A DNA stretch of 64,000 bases from Chamaelirium japonicum (taxonomy: Eukaryota > Streptophyta > Magnoliopsida > Liliales > Melanthiaceae): NCBI GenBank assembly GCA_947650365.1, contig OX393553.1, positions 66,839,611 through 66,903,610 of the forward strand, in the 5' to 3' direction. A model generated the notes under the pieces. It had not been told where the DNA came from, searched no databases, and saw nothing but the letters and a program-made list of their open reading frames with translations. Both the position numbers and the translations under genes were made by a program. Below, piece after piece: positions 12,087 through 24,482 of the stretch; the stretch's first letter is position 1; every line of letters starts with the position of its first letter.

Positions 12087-12095
12087 TATAAATAG
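12087..12095 (+). promoter_or_regulatory. TATA box of the gypsy LTR promoter
   Basis: TATAAATAG in a GC-rich setting, with the matching TATAAATAG at 63710-63718 in the related LTR. Element transcription should begin about 25-35 bases downstream. Confidence 0.7.
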
Positions 12096-12478
12096 AAGGG
12101 GTGGGGGAAAAGGCACAAGGGGCCCGAAAGCCAAAAACGAAAGAGCTCCGCAAGAGAAGCTCCAACGCTCGAAGACCGAAGGCTTCACGAGGCACGGCAA
12201 GCACGTCCTACGGAAATCCTTGGCCCTTCAAGTCCTCATCAACGTGAAGACCTTGCACTCGAAGATCAAAGTTTCGACTCCTCGCACGAAGAAGAAAGCT
12301 TGGAGAAGAAGACCCGGAGTCGTCATCATCCCGACTGCTCCAACGATCTTCATCAGCTCCGAAGACGCCATAAGCAAAGGCCGGAGAAGAAGATCGAAGC
12401 CGACAACACCCGTCGTCTTCAACAAAGGCATCAACTCCTCGCACGAAGAAGAAAGCCGGAAGAAGAAGGCCTGAAGCC

Positions 12479-13260
12479 GGTGCTACCCCTGCCGTCTTCA
12501 TCAACAAAAAGCCGACGCTACAACCGTCGTGCTGAAACCGGTGCTACTAGGGCTGTGCAAAAACCGACCCGAACCGCCTAACTGAACCGAAACCGACCAA
12601 AATTTAACTGAAATAACCGAACCGAACATTAAACCGAACCGAAAACAAACCGAACCGACAAAACCGATTAAATCGGTTTCGGTTTCGGTTCCCGGGTATG
12701 AAACACCGAACCGAAACCGAAAAAACCGACCCGACTTCTTAAATCATAAACACAACGGCCATAATACTTTTGTTTACAGTAAGTGCAAGTACGAAGTAAT
12801 TATGTTAGATCTACAATGCTTCAAAAGAGTGAACGTCGGTTGATTTTGCTTTGAACTTTCATTTTGGCACTATGTAAGAACATAATCATCCACTTATTTG
12901 TGATGAACTGACGATTAAGATTCAAGAGCCAAGGGTTCTAGCATAACTTATATTAACCGAAACCGAACCGAAAACCGATCACATCGAACCAACAAAAACC
13001 GACCATTTCGGTTTCGGTTTCGGTTTTGATTTTTCGAAAACCGAAAAAAAATAAAACCGACAAAACCGACACCGAAACCGACCGACAAAACCGACGCTCA
13101 CCCCTAGGTGCTACCCCCACCGTTTTCGTCAAGAAAAGCCGACGCTACAACCGTCGTGCAGAGATCGGTGCTACCCCCGCCGTCTTCATCAACAAAAGCC
13201 GACGCTACAACCGTCGCACGGAGATCGGTGCTACACCCACCATCTCCACAAGAAGCCTTC
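12479..13260 (+). repeat. 60-bp tandem repeat in the LTR
   Basis: Units beginning GGTGCTAC start at 12479, 12540, 13107, 13167 and 13227. The spacing is 60-61 bp once the hAT insertion is removed. Each has a core AGCCGACGCTACAACCGTCG. The last unit is degenerate. Confidence 0.8.
12548..13106. mobile_element. Non-autonomous hAT element (copy 1 of the ACCGA-rich family)
   Basis: The ends are TAGGGCTGTGC and, inverted, TAGGGGTGAGC. The flanking 8-bp target duplication GGTGCTAC (12540-12547 and 13107-13114) is perfect. 8-bp duplications and such ends are characteristic of hAT transposons. Both subterminal regions are arrays of AACCGA/CGGTTT motifs around a unique middle (12750-12950). It encodes no transposase. 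It sits in the gypsy LTR, so it moved after that element. A second copy in the opposite orientation is at 47794-48318. Confidence 0.88.
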
Positions 13261-14054
13261 AACTCCGATCAAGCCAAATACGCCCGGAGAAGAAGTCAGC
13301 CGACGCCACAACCGTCGAGGAAGCCGGAAGAATAAAGAAGCCCTGAAGAAGCAGTCATCGCCGTTCGAGAAGAAGATCGAGTCAAAGTTAAAGCCAAAGC
13401 CAACGCAAGAAGCCAAAGCAGACACACCGGTAAAGCCCGCGCCAAAGCAACGCATGTGCCAAAGCCAAGCAACTACGCCGGTCACGAGCAAAGCACCGCA
13501 CGTTCTAGCTAATACGACGCGAAGTCCGGAAGAACTAAAGCATCGCAAGTCTCTACCCGTCTACGTTCAAGCGCAAGCGTCAAAGCAAAGCAAAAGCCAA
13601 AGCCACGCCAAAGCAAAGCCAAAGCCAAAAGCCAAAGCCAAAGCCGATGCCAAAAGCACGATCGACGCCGCGAACCGACGATCAAGGACGCCGAGGTCTA
13701 GCAAGGATCGAGGAAGACACGAAGACCGAGGAACGAAGCCCAAAACCTCCCTAGCCGAGAAAGCGCGAAGCACGGACGGGACAAAATCAACGGCCGATAT
13801 TCCTTAGCCTCTCAAGAAACCCTCACCCTGTAAAGACCTCTGTCCTGGGCAACCCCTTCAGAGCTCTCGCACGAATACCACGTGGAGACGCGGATCAAAG
13901 GGACCCTTCAGAGGATCTCTCCCACAATCTCCTGATCAAACATTCGCCGCACCCGGACTCGCCACACCCGAGCCACCCAGGTCCCGGCCACTCTTGTAAT
14001 CTCGTGTGATCCGCAATAAAGACGACCTGTATCTTTTTCCGCGCTCGCAGTCAC

Positions 14055-15053
14055 CTTATGGCCCACGTGTTTTAAGAGAAGACGATCCTATGAACCTAAA
14101 ACTCTTCTGAGTCAGAGTCTTCCATACCACCATTTGCAGATAATTTAGTAGGGTGTTCTTCTGATTCACTAATAGTTGAGAAGGGGTTAGACAACATCTT
14201 GCACTCTATAGCATGCACATCGCATTTAGAATCTGTAGGCATCATTTGCACTCGCATTCATCATTTGCCTGAAATCTTTACATTAACAGTCCATTCATGT
14301 GTGCATCCATATTATCGACCAAGTGTTGAATTGAGCATTAAAGAAGATTTTGCTATGCTTGTTCACTTTTCAATGCTGGGTACTTATGAGTCGTGCTTTC
14401 AGATTTCGAAAAGCCCATCATTTTTACTTTTTCGAAGTCATAACAAGTGGCTTGATGAGTTATTTAATTTTTTATTTTATTCACTAAATCCAGACAAGGA
14501 CTGCATGACATATCTTCTTAGTCTAGGATCCACTTGTTTTGCCACGTGCGCAGGCCACTTTGAGCAACACATATTTCACTCGCAACCCATGGCCTCTCAA
14601 AAGTAACCATAGCATATTGCGCAAGCCGATGACCCACAACATATTATGCTCCCGCGGCCTTTCCTTTCATATGTCTTTTGCATTTCATGTCAACCTATAT
14701 TCCTATTATCACATGAAATTATCTGGATATCTTGACGATCTTTTCGTGCCGAGGAGGATGTTGGTTTTGGCTTTCAGGTCTTCACTTGATGTTGATGGGC
14801 AGGGAATACCATATGAAGTCGCTGAGTACTTGATGCTGATTACTTGGCCACCAGACCCGGGAGAGCAGTTGGAGCAAATGCTGAGGTTGTGACTGCTTCC
14901 ACGAGAGACGCCACCGGATCTAGGACCTTACTCGACAGGAGTCGAGTTCTTTTGAGTCTGGGGGACTTGATGCAGATGAGCCCTACGCGCAGATTTTCAC
15001 AGCTGAGGGCGTATTTTGATTCCCTAGTATCCTACGGAGATCCAGGAGGCTGA
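14055..15053 (+). pseudogene. Frameshifted fragment of an unrecognised plant gene
   Basis: Three overlapping frames together read as one long, complex protein segment with no low-complexity bias. Examples are YYRPSVELSIKEDFAMLVHF (about 14310), LFRSHNKWLDELFNF (about 14430), DVDGQGIPYEVAEYLMLITW (about 14790) and RTLLDRSRVLLSLGDLMQM (about 14930). Shifts are needed near 14105, 14605 and 14890, and in-frame stops occur at each shift. No intron signals are obvious, so it may be a processed copy or one large exon. It abuts the gypsy LTR, which may have cut the gene. I do not recognise the family and assign no function. Confidence 0.55.
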
Positions 15054-15240
15054 TCGCCAATTCGTCTGCATCATTGGAGAGCTATTTCGATTACCTATGA
15101 CTTTGGTTTTTACTTTCTGTCGATCCGACTGACGGATCTTGAGTTATTTATGTTTTTATTTTTGGTTTGGGTAGGTGCGAGTCATGTTCGCATCCGGTTC
15201 GAGCCACAGATGCCGAACTGACTCATTTCTGTGTTTGGTT

Positions 15241-15800
15241 TTTAGCCATAAGATCTTAAGTGAGATAAGATCTCAATGGATGAGATTCAAAGAGAGTTAA
15301 GAAGCCCTAAAAAGCCCATGCTGATCCCCCTCACCCGTCCGTTCTCTCTCTTCCAGCGGCAAGACCCGCGCGAACACGCCTCGGGAAGCGTGCCCTTGTC
15401 CCCTCCTTCCTCTTTCCGTGCAGACGCCTCTCTCTTTCTTTTCTTTTTTTTCTTTTGTAGTTTCCTTGCCTATAAAGCCCTTCAAACCCTAATTGAAGAT
15501 AGATTTGAATGATGAATTAAAACCCTAGAACGGAGAAGCGGGTTCGTTTGTTCGACGTCTCATCCGAAGAATCCTCTTGCTTCTAGTCGTCTTCGTCTCT
15601 CCGCAAGCTTCTTCCTCGTCGCCATGCTCGTCTACGACTTCGCGGAAGATCGACGCAGAGATCATCTCTTCTCCAAGATCAAATCATCTTGGCTTCATCT
15701 CTTTTCTTCCGGACCACGCCCCCTCTTCCGCCCATTCATCTACAACAACGGATCCTTTGATCGCGGTCGGCATTGACCAAAGCACGGTTTGAATCGTCCC
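15241..15800 (+). promoter_or_regulatory. Promoter-like region, gene unassigned
   Basis: A TATAAAG at 15471 is followed by two AACCCTA motifs (about 15485 and 15523) and a pyrimidine-rich leader; such motifs are common near plant transcription starts. The first downstream ATG with a reasonable frame gives only about 50 codons (from 15624) with no recognised domain. It could be a 5' leader of TIC21, 1.3 kb before its first visible exon, but no transit peptide exon was found. Confidence 0.3.
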
Positions 15801-17084
15801 TGGATATTTTCATGTGATAAACATCATTTCAATCCGGCCTATTGCTGAATGCTGATTTTAATTAGGGTTCCAAATACTTGGCTTCTGAAGAATCTCATCC
15901 ATTAAGTTAACTATCGTTTAGATCTGTGTTTTATCTTTGAGACTTTGGCTTTATATTTGAGATCTTGTTAGCACTTCATTGCTGGAATTTGTTTATTAAA
16001 TCTGGAATTAGTCATTCACATGCTAGTTTTATTACTTCGTTAAATTAAACTTGTTTGGGCATGATTAGATGATGATTAGTGCTCTTAGTCCTTGCTGAAC
16101 TTTGAGTAAAGACGTGCAGAAATCTATCATTAATAGTTCTAAATTCAGCACTTGAATTCCTTTAAGCATCTGCATGCATCACATTGACGTATAACCCAAT
16201 CAAAGAACTGTTCAGAAAATGATATTTTTTGGGATCTTAACCGCGTCCTGTTAAGCTAACATGCACTAAAGAAAAGTAACAAAATATTGTGCGTTGATAT
16301 TCCAGTTAGATATTGTAGCCCACTTTTACTCCTGTCTAAGCAGGAATGTGAGGAAATCGACTTGTAGTTGGGAAGAAAGAAGCATTGTCCTCTTGGAGCA
16401 AAAAGCATGGCGATTTCAAGAATTAATGTCAGATTCAGAAAAAGCTTGCGGATACGAGGGATAACTAAAGCTTTAGCTACTGACAATAGTGTATTTGCTT
16501 TGATATGAAATATGGATAGGACCCTGAATCTCTGATGTGTTAAAAATGTATTTTTAGGATTGTACAACTATTGGAGTTGCTTTTATACCATTAAATCTTT
16601 AGCTACCGACAATATTGTAGAATATAGGGGAAGAAAGTTTTTAGAGCCATGAAGGTGTAGAAGCATGAGTCAATGATCTTTTATTGTATTTCAATCAGCG
16701 AGTAATTGCATACCCACCCATGGTGTATGTTTTTGCCTTTGTACTATGTTTTGAAGAAATACCTCTCTCAAAACATTTTTCTTCTATATGCAAGAAATAT
16801 TTATGTCTAGATTTTGGAGCTGTGTCTCTCATCCATTTGTAGTCAAATATATGTGATGGAATCTCATGCTTCTTGAATTTATTCATCAATAATGACCAGC
16901 GGGAGCGTTGATATCATGTTTTATTATGTTAACAACTGATTGTAAATTCTGCTCAATCCTTTATTGGAGCTTTTTTGTGGAGATCCATAGCTAGTCCTAT
17001 TTTATTTGTGTAGTTAAACTTTTCTACATCCTCTCATCCACATTCATTTTGTCTTTTTTTTACTATTTTTTCCTGGATGAGCAG
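15801..17084. other. AT-rich noncoding sequence before the first visible TIC21 exon
   Basis: Intron-like, T-rich, with no open frame of merit and no recognised repeat. The 3' end is a T-rich tract and a CAG acceptor just before 17085. Confidence 0.5.
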
Positions 17085-17342
17085 GTTTCAAAGAGGTTAG
17101 AGAACACCTCTAGATATTTCAAGCGGTTGGGTAGTTGGGGATTTTGGGGACAGCTAGTATGCACTATAGTGGCTGCGGTCATTCTATCATTCTCTGCTGT
17201 TATTACTGGGAAAATTACATCACCAGCTACATTTTATGCCACTGCTGGTAGTATTGTAGCTGCATTTGTATCTGTCTTTTGGTCTTTTGGTTATATTCGT
17301 CTATCAGAACGGCTTCGACGGACAGCTAGTGAACCCACAAAG
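17085..17342 (+). CDS. TIC21: TIC21 internal exon (first visible)
   Basis: 86 codons in phase 0, bounded by an acceptor GAGCAG/ and a donor AAG/GTTCTC. It begins VSKRLENTSRYFKRLGSWGF and includes two membrane spans, around WGQLVCTIVAAVILSFSAVI and FYATAGSIVAAFVSVFWSFG, ending RLSERLRRTASEPTK. This matches the conserved start of the mature region of TIC21 (also PIC1/CIA5), a four-helix protein of the chloroplast inner envelope linked to protein import and to iron transport. The exon coding the transit peptide should lie upstream but is not seen. It may be beyond the gypsy insertion or outside the window. Confidence 0.93.
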
Positions 17343-17379
<37 letters not shown>

Positions 17380-18398
17380 GTATATATGTGTGTGTGTGTC
17401 TTTTTCCCATGATCCTTTTATAACATCTATATCAGGATAGGGCCATTGATAATTATCTTCAGAAACTTCATTGAAGCCATTTAAAGTATTAACTTACTCT
17501 TTAACTTTTCATATCAGATACTCATCGGTGATAATGTCAATTGTAAGTTGTAACAGAACAAAGCATAGAAGTTTTTTTGTGCTCAGTAGGATAACTATTC
17601 TTGCTGCCAAGGTCGTTACAGATACTATATGAAGCCATTGCTGTGGCCTAGAGTAAGTTCCGTACCTTAGTGCTTGACAAAGATCAAAATTTGTAGTTGT
17701 TGGGCTGAATCTAGCTTAGCCATCAAAAAGGAAAAATTTATTGTTTTGTAATTTTTGATCTGATTGTGAAATAAAAGATATTGCTTGCCATATTTATTTG
17801 ATTGATATTTTTCTTTTGCAACCGTCCTTTTTCTGCATCATTACTATGATTTGGGGGACACTTCTCACTTAGCTTCGGTGCTGTGTCCACATCTGTGGAC
17901 ACCGACACCCATGTCCACACATGCGAACACACAAAATTAGGGTTTCAGTGTATTGTTGGGAACAATAGTGTGGTCATATAAAAGCATTAAATGCGTTGTG
18001 TTAATGGTACCTATCATCCCAGGGTACCTTGTACTTGTGGGCCCCGTCGCATGTGGTATCGTAGTAAACACATTATCGGTGTTGTATTATTGACTATAAT
18101 TTGTTTCTTTCTCTATATAGGTCCATAATCAACATTATATGTTGTGTTTTTTTACAAGAATTTGTTTAGTTCTTTGTTCCATGCGTCATGTGATAGACCT
18201 ATTATTTCCATTATATCCATCGTTAAGTGTTAACTATAGAGAAAGGGTCGTATCAAAGTCTAGATTCACTCTTTTAGAAGTTTATTTTGATTGCATTAAA
18301 TAGTAAATACGCCCTTTGATTGAACATGAGATCTCTTCCTCTTATCACATGATTGTATTGATCATATTTATGCTTGATGTTATTTACACTTAATTGAA

Positions 18399-18432
18399 GT
18401 GTGTGTGTGTGTGTGTCTATATATATATATAT

Positions 18433-18507
<75 letters not shown>
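18399..18507. repeat. Compound microsatellite (GT)n-(TA)n-(GA)n
   Basis: (GT)n 18399-18416, (TA)n to 18433, then (GA)n to 18507. The GA tract pairs with the (CT)n tract at 18893-18913, making the microsatellites part of the outer inverted repeat. Confidence 0.9.
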
Positions 18508-18509
<2 letters not shown>

Positions 18510-18892
18510 TATTACAGTGAGCTGTGAGCTACGGGTGGAGAAAATGAGCTGCCCTCATTTTGATCCCCCTAGGAGTATTGGAATTTGATGAAATTTGGTG
18601 AGGGTGTTATCTAGGGTAAGATGATCATCCTCATCAATTTTCATCAAATTCCAAAACTTCTAGGGTCATCAAATGGTAGAAGCAAAATTAACGATGACTG
18701 CGGATGGTAGATAAAGCTTCTACCATTTGATGACCCTAGAAGTTTTGGAATTTGATGAAAATTGGTGAGGATGATAATCTTACCCTAGACAACATCCTCA
18801 CCAAATTGCATCAAATTCCAAAAATTATAGGGGTATCAAAATGAGGGCAGCTCATTTTCTCCACCCGTAACTCACAGCTCACTGTAACAGTC

Positions 18893-18893
<1 letters not shown>
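18507..18893. mobile_element. Fold-back element H1 seated in (TA)n
   Basis: A palindrome of about 387 bp: the left end GAATATTACAGTGAGCTGTG pairs with CACAGCTCACTGTAACAGTC on the right. Each arm is itself a near-palindrome built from TTGGAATTTGATGAAATTTG and its complement, with the loop motif TGATCATCCTCA. The centre is AACGATGACTGCGGATGG. It has no coding capacity. Flanks are (GA)n/(CT)n and then (TA)n, with no other target duplication visible. Confidence 0.75.

Positions 18894-18913
<20 letters not shown>

Positions 18914-18983
<70 letters not shown>
18914..18983. repeat. (TA)n array
   Basis: About 70 bp of TA repeat between fold-back elements H1 and H2. Confidence 0.95.
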
Positions 18984-18985
<2 letters not shown>

Positions 18986-18989
18986 TATA

Positions 18990-19602
<613 letters not shown>

Positions 19603-19649
<47 letters not shown>
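19603..19649. repeat. (TA)n array
   Basis: About 47 bp between H3 and H4. Confidence 0.95.
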
Positions 19650-19653
<4 letters not shown>

Positions 19654-20045
19654 CAGGATCGGATGACCCAGCAAATTTTGACCCATTAATAACCCAGCAC
19701 CCTTTGAGGCACTTAGAGGTTATAGAATGGGCTGATTTTTTGTAGGGATGTTGTCTATGGTATGTTGATCATCCTCACAAAAAATCAGCCCATTCTAAAA
19801 CCTCTAGGTGCATCAAATGCGCACTTCAAATCAACGGGTTTTGACTGTCAATTTTAACCGTTGATTTGAAGAGCACCCTTTGATGCACCTAGAGGTTTTA
19901 GAATGGGCTGATTTTTTGTGAGGATGATCAACATATCATAGACAACATGTCTACAAAAAATCAACCCATTCTAAAACCTCTAGGTGCCTCAAAGCGTGCT
20001 GGGTTATTAATGGGTCAAAATTTTGATGGGTCATCCGATCCTGAC

Positions 20046-20047
<2 letters not shown>
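19650..20047. mobile_element. Fold-back element H4 seated in (TA)n
   Basis: The left end GGGTCAGGATCGGATGACCC pairs with GGGTCATCCGATCCTGACCC at the right. The arm sequence differs from H1/H3 (AGAATGGGCTGATTTTTTGT), but the layout is the same: each arm is a near-palindrome with loop motif TGATCATCCTCA, around a centre CGGGTTTTGACTGTCAATTT. Directly flanked by (TA)n on both sides. Confidence 0.78.

Positions 20048-20076
<29 letters not shown>
20048..20076. repeat. (TA)n array
   Basis: About 29 bp between H4 and H5. Confidence 0.95.
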
Positions 20077-20078
<2 letters not shown>

Positions 20079-20626
20079 CATGACTTTGTATGCCCATGCA
20101 AAGAAGGCCTTAATGTATGCTACTTTATTAACATACATAGAGGTTTCCAAATTTGCTAATTTTTTGTGGATGTGATATCTATGTTAAGGTGATCATCCTC
20201 ACAAAAAATCAGCAAGTTTTGAAACCTCTAAGCATTTCAAATATACTCATCAAATTAATGGTTGAAATGGACAGACGATACAACTTCTATCATTTTGATA
20301 CACATAGAGATTTCAGAATTTGCTGATTTTTGGTGAGGGTGATCATATTGCTATAAATAGCATATCCATCAAAAATCAACAAATTCTAAAACATCTAGGT
20401 CCATCACAATGTTAGAAGCTTTATCAGCAGTTCATTTCAACCATTAATTTGAAGAGCTCATTTGAAATGTTTAGAGATTTCAGAACTTGCTGATTTTTTG
20501 TGAGGATGATCACCTTAATATAGATCACATCCACAAAAAATTAGCAAAATCGAAAACCTCTATGTATGTTAATAGAGGAGCATACATCGAGGCCTTCTTT
20601 GCATGGGCATACAAAGTCTTGCTCCT
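20077..20626. mobile_element. Fold-back element H5 seated in (TA)n
   Basis: The left end GACTTTGTATGCCCATGCAA pairs with TTGCATGGGCATACAAAGTC at the right. Three successive internal near-palindromes (GCTGATTTTTTGTGAGGATG type) carry the TGATCATCCTCA / GATCACCTTA loop motif. Flanked on the right by a pyrimidine tract (20627-20651) and a long (TA)n. Confidence 0.75.
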
Positions 20627-20648
20627 CTCTCCCTCTCCCTCTCTCTCT

Positions 20649-20786
<138 letters not shown>

Positions 20787-20799
20787 AAAAAGGGAGCAT

Positions 20800-21126
20800 T
20801 GTAACATCCGCCCCAAACACACAAGATACTGTCTGCTTTGCCCGTGCCCACACGAGAACTTCTCAGGGAGGTCACCCATCCTGGTACTACTCTCGCCCGA
20901 GCACGCTTAACTATGGAGTTCTTACGAAATCCATAACGGCGCACGGTTTTAAAACGCATTTTCTATGTTTGGGAGGGGAAATTATATAAGTAGGTCATGA
21001 TCTCCTTCTCTCCAGGCGATGTGGGGCTAACTCGTGGCCTTGTATACCTCACCTTATCCATCTTGGCATCATAGCCTCAGGAGTCTTGACTCTTGGCTCT
21101 TGGCCTATTGGATCTTGGTCATCACA
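20800..21126 (-). repeat. Cassandra LTR 1, 5S-like domain at 20841-20945
   Basis: 327 bp. On the minus strand it reads AGTTAAGCGTGCTCGGGCGA and then GGATGGGTGACCTCC, covering the internal control region of 5S genes (A box to C box). Confidence 0.9.
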
Positions 21127-21205
21127 ATCCACCCCCCCTAGGTCTACACGTCCTCGTGTAGGGTTAGACCCCCCATCCCGAGGAGAACCAGCTCTGATAC
21201 CATTT

Positions 21206-21535
21206 TGTAACATCCGCCCCAAACACATAAGATTTTGTCCGCTTTGCCCGTGCCCAGACGAGAACTTCCCAGGATGGTCACCCATTCAAGTACTGCTCTC
21301 GCCCGAGCACGTTTAACTACGGAGTTCTTACGAAATCCGTAGCGGCGCATAGTTTTAAAACGTGTCTTCTATGTTTGGGAGGGGAAATTATATAAGTAGC
21401 TCAGGATCTCCTTCTCTCCAGGCGATGTGGGGCTAACTCATGGTGTTGTACACCTCACCTCATCTCACCTCATCCATCTTGGCATCCCAGCCTCAGGAGT
21501 CTTGGCTATTGGCCTATTGGATCTTGGTCGTCACA
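21206..21535 (-). repeat. Cassandra LTR 2, 5S-like domain at about 21246-21352
   Basis: 330 bp. The same layout as LTR 1 with scattered substitutions, for example ACCATCCTGGGAAG in place of ACCTCCCTGAGAAG. Confidence 0.9.
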
Positions 21536-21624
21536 ATCCACCCCCCTTAGGGCTACACGTCCTCGTGTAGGGTTAAACCCCCCCCCCCCCCCCATTGCGA
21601 GGAGAATTGGCTCTGATACCATTT

Positions 21625-21963
21625 TGTAACATCCGCCTCAAACACACAAGATACTGTCCGCTTTGCCCGTGCCCACATGAGAACTTCTCAGGGAGGTCAC
21701 CCATCCTGGTACTACTCTCGCCCGAGCACGCTTAACTACGGAGTTCTTACGAAATCCGTAGCGGCGCACGGTTTTAAAACGCGTCTTCTATGTTTGGGAG
21801 GGGAAATTATATAAGTAGCTCAGGATCTCCTTCTCTCCAGGCGATGTGGGGCTAACTCGTGGCCTTGTATACCTCACTTCACCTCATCCATCTTGGCATC
21901 ATAACCTCAGGAGTCTTGGTTCTTGGCTCTTGGCTCTTGGCCTATTGGATCTTGGTCGTCACA
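21625..21963 (-). repeat. Cassandra LTR 3, 5S-like domain at about 21667-21772
   Basis: 339 bp. Closest to LTR 1 in the 5S-like part. It has an extra TTGGCTC repeat near its GTCGTCACA end. The right target duplication AGCAT follows at 21964-21968. Confidence 0.9.
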
Positions 21964-22350
21964 AGCATGGACCTGAGGTGCAGCATCATTGCTGCACCTC
22001 AGGCATTGTTTACCTATCCTAGAAGTTTTGGAATTTGATGAAATTTGGTGAGGGTGTTGTCTAGAGTAAGATGATCATCCTCACAAAAAATTACCAAGTT
22101 CCAAAACTTCTAGGGGGTCAAATGGTCGAAGCAAAATCTGTCGTCCGCAGTCACCGTTAAAATCTGCAGATTTTATTTCGACCATTTGACCCCCCCTATA
22201 AGTTTTGGAATTTGATGAAAATTGGTGAGGATGATCATCTTACCCTAGACAACACCCTCACCAAATTTCATCAAATTCCAAAACTTCTAGGGAGGTAAAC
22301 AAGCGAGAGGTGTAGCAACGATGCTACACCTCGGGTGCAGACTCCCTACC

Positions 22351-23240
<890 letters not shown>

Positions 23241-23242
<2 letters not shown>

Positions 23243-23260
23243 CTCTCTCTCTCTCTCTCT

Positions 23261-23301
<41 letters not shown>
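23241..23301. repeat. (CT)n followed by (TA)n
   Basis: (CT)n 23241-23262 and (TA)n 23263-23301 close the chain of TA-seated elements. Confidence 0.95.
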
Positions 23302-23305
<4 letters not shown>

Positions 23306-23816
23306 CTGTGTGTCCTCGTATCCAAGTTGTATGATTTTATTATGTTTGTGTCGACACTTGACAAGTGTGTCCGTGTCCACATATCAGAGATCATAAGCCT
23401 GAGACAAGTAGACCCGACTCTTTTTTGACTAGTTCATGAAACGTGCAAATGCATTTGACCTCAATTTAAACGCTTTTGATTGCATATGCTTTCTCTTTAT
23501 CCTAATAAAGCAACAATAGTTTCCTTCAATCGTTTCTATTCTTAATTTTAAGTAATAGGTTGACAGACAATAATTTCTTAACATGATGCTCAACTTTTAC
23601 TATGATACATTATATATAAATTATATTTTGATACAGCTCATAAATGTGTGATGCTTTTCTTGGAGATCTCTCCTAGTGATTTCCAAATCTTCGTCATATT
23701 ATAAAAAAATAGATTATTGTTAGATATAATGCAACATGGGGTTCATAGTCATGTCATAAACTGGGATGGCAAGTTGGCAATGGCCAGTATATTCTCACTA
23801 CAAAGAGGATCCTACG

Positions 23817-24482
23817 CTATGCTATCAAAATCGGGACTAGTCGGCGACTAGTCCCCATGCGGCATTTTGCCGACCGATTAATTCCGATTCTGTCATTGCT
23901 GGGCGGAATCCTGACTAGTCCCTGACTAGTTCCCAGACAGCATTTTGCAAGCATTTTTTTTTTTTTGCAAGGAGTCTTTGCAAGCAATTTTGTTTGGATT
24001 TTTTTACATTGGCTCAAAGTCTTGAGTCGCAAGACTCACAACTATGGCTCTTCCTTGTAATCATCTGTTGAGCATTTGAGAATCTCATATAAAAACATAG
24101 ACAAATAATCATTGTTTATTTGTTGATATCCATATAACCCTATAATCAAAATTGGGGTTTTTTACATATTAAACATCATCAAACAAATTTTGTGATGCAT
24201 TCTTAGTTCTGAGTCTTCTGACATGGGCATGAAGCCAATATAACTGTGTTCTGTTACTTATGTATTTATACCTATGCTGTGAAGTGTGAAGGTATGTATT
24301 GTTATTGACCGACTAACATCATATACTTATTGATATTTATGCTAGTTCATATATCATTTATGTTTAGGGAGGGGGGAGGGGGGAGGGGTTAGAATAAGTT
24401 TTGGCCGACTAGTCCCGAATTAGTCCCGACTAGTCCTAGTCGGCCAGGCCGACTAAAGCCGACTACCGACTTTGACTGCATA
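23817..24482. mobile_element. Small inverted-repeat DNA transposon rich in GACTAGTC motifs
   Basis: The left end is CTATGCTATCAAAATCGG; the right end inverted is TATGCAGTCAAAGTCGG. The flanks GATCCTACG (23808-23816) and GATTCTACG (24483-24491) match at 8 of 9 bases, a target duplication typical of hAT (8) or Mutator-like (9) elements. Both ends hold arrays of CGACTAGTCCC-like motifs. A G-run cluster (GGGAGGGGGGAGGGGGGAGG, 24367 on) could form a quadruplex. No transposase. Confidence 0.7.

Larger units (their letters stand above)
1..14049 (+). mobile_element. Tat-lineage Ty3/gypsy LTR retrotransposon, 5' end outside window
   Basis: The order of domains is gag, protease, RT, RNase H, a second (plant aRNH-type) RNase H, integrase, then an antisense gene, repeats, polypurine tract and 3' LTR. 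RT before integrase defines Ty3/gypsy. The duplicated RNase H and extra ORFs between integrase and LTR are known for the Tat group (Ogre, Retand and relatives). The coding frames are broken by several frameshifts and stops, so the copy is dead. The 3' LTR carries a nested hAT element. The 5' LTR and primer-binding site are left of the window, so the target duplication cannot be checked. The right border is taken at a CA near 14049 because host-like coding sequence follows immediately. Confidence 0.85.
11289..14049 (+). repeat. 3' LTR of the Tat gypsy element
   Basis: It starts with TG right after the polypurine tract. It holds a TATA box (12087), a polyadenylation signal AATAAA (14015-14020) and ends near CGCTCGCA. 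Without the nested 559-bp hAT element and its 8-bp duplication it would be about 2.19 kb. Its 12040-12440 part resembles 63680-64000, the LTR of the second Tat element, which supports the call. Sub-regions are an array of GGCCCRCACACA-type motifs (11330-11600) and a purine-only tract (11712-11785). The exact 3' base is uncertain by a few nucleotides. Confidence 0.75.
20795..21968 (-). mobile_element. Cassandra-type TRIM with three LTRs and 5S-like domains
   Basis: On the minus strand the order is LTR, 89-bp internal, LTR, 79-bp internal, LTR. The LTRs are 20800-21126, 21206-21535 and 21625-21963; in + orientation they begin TGTAACATCC and end GTCACA or ATCACA. Each internal segment has, on the minus strand, ATGGTATCAGAGC (the initiator-Met tRNA priming site) after one LTR and a G-rich polypurine tract before the next. 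A perfect 5-bp target duplication AGCAT flanks the whole. Each LTR contains a reverse-oriented 5S rRNA-like stretch, the hallmark of Cassandra. It codes for nothing and relies on proteins of other elements. Confidence 0.92.

Noticed and set aside
15577-15792. Ser-rich frame as the TIC21 transit peptide exon
   Set aside because: It has no in-frame ATG (a TAG lies upstream at 15526) and no donor that joins in phase to the exon at 17085.
20841-20945. 5S rRNA gene
   Set aside because: Only about the second half of 5S is present, in reverse orientation, in each of three repeats with LTR borders, a priming site and a target duplication. It is Cassandra LTR sequence.
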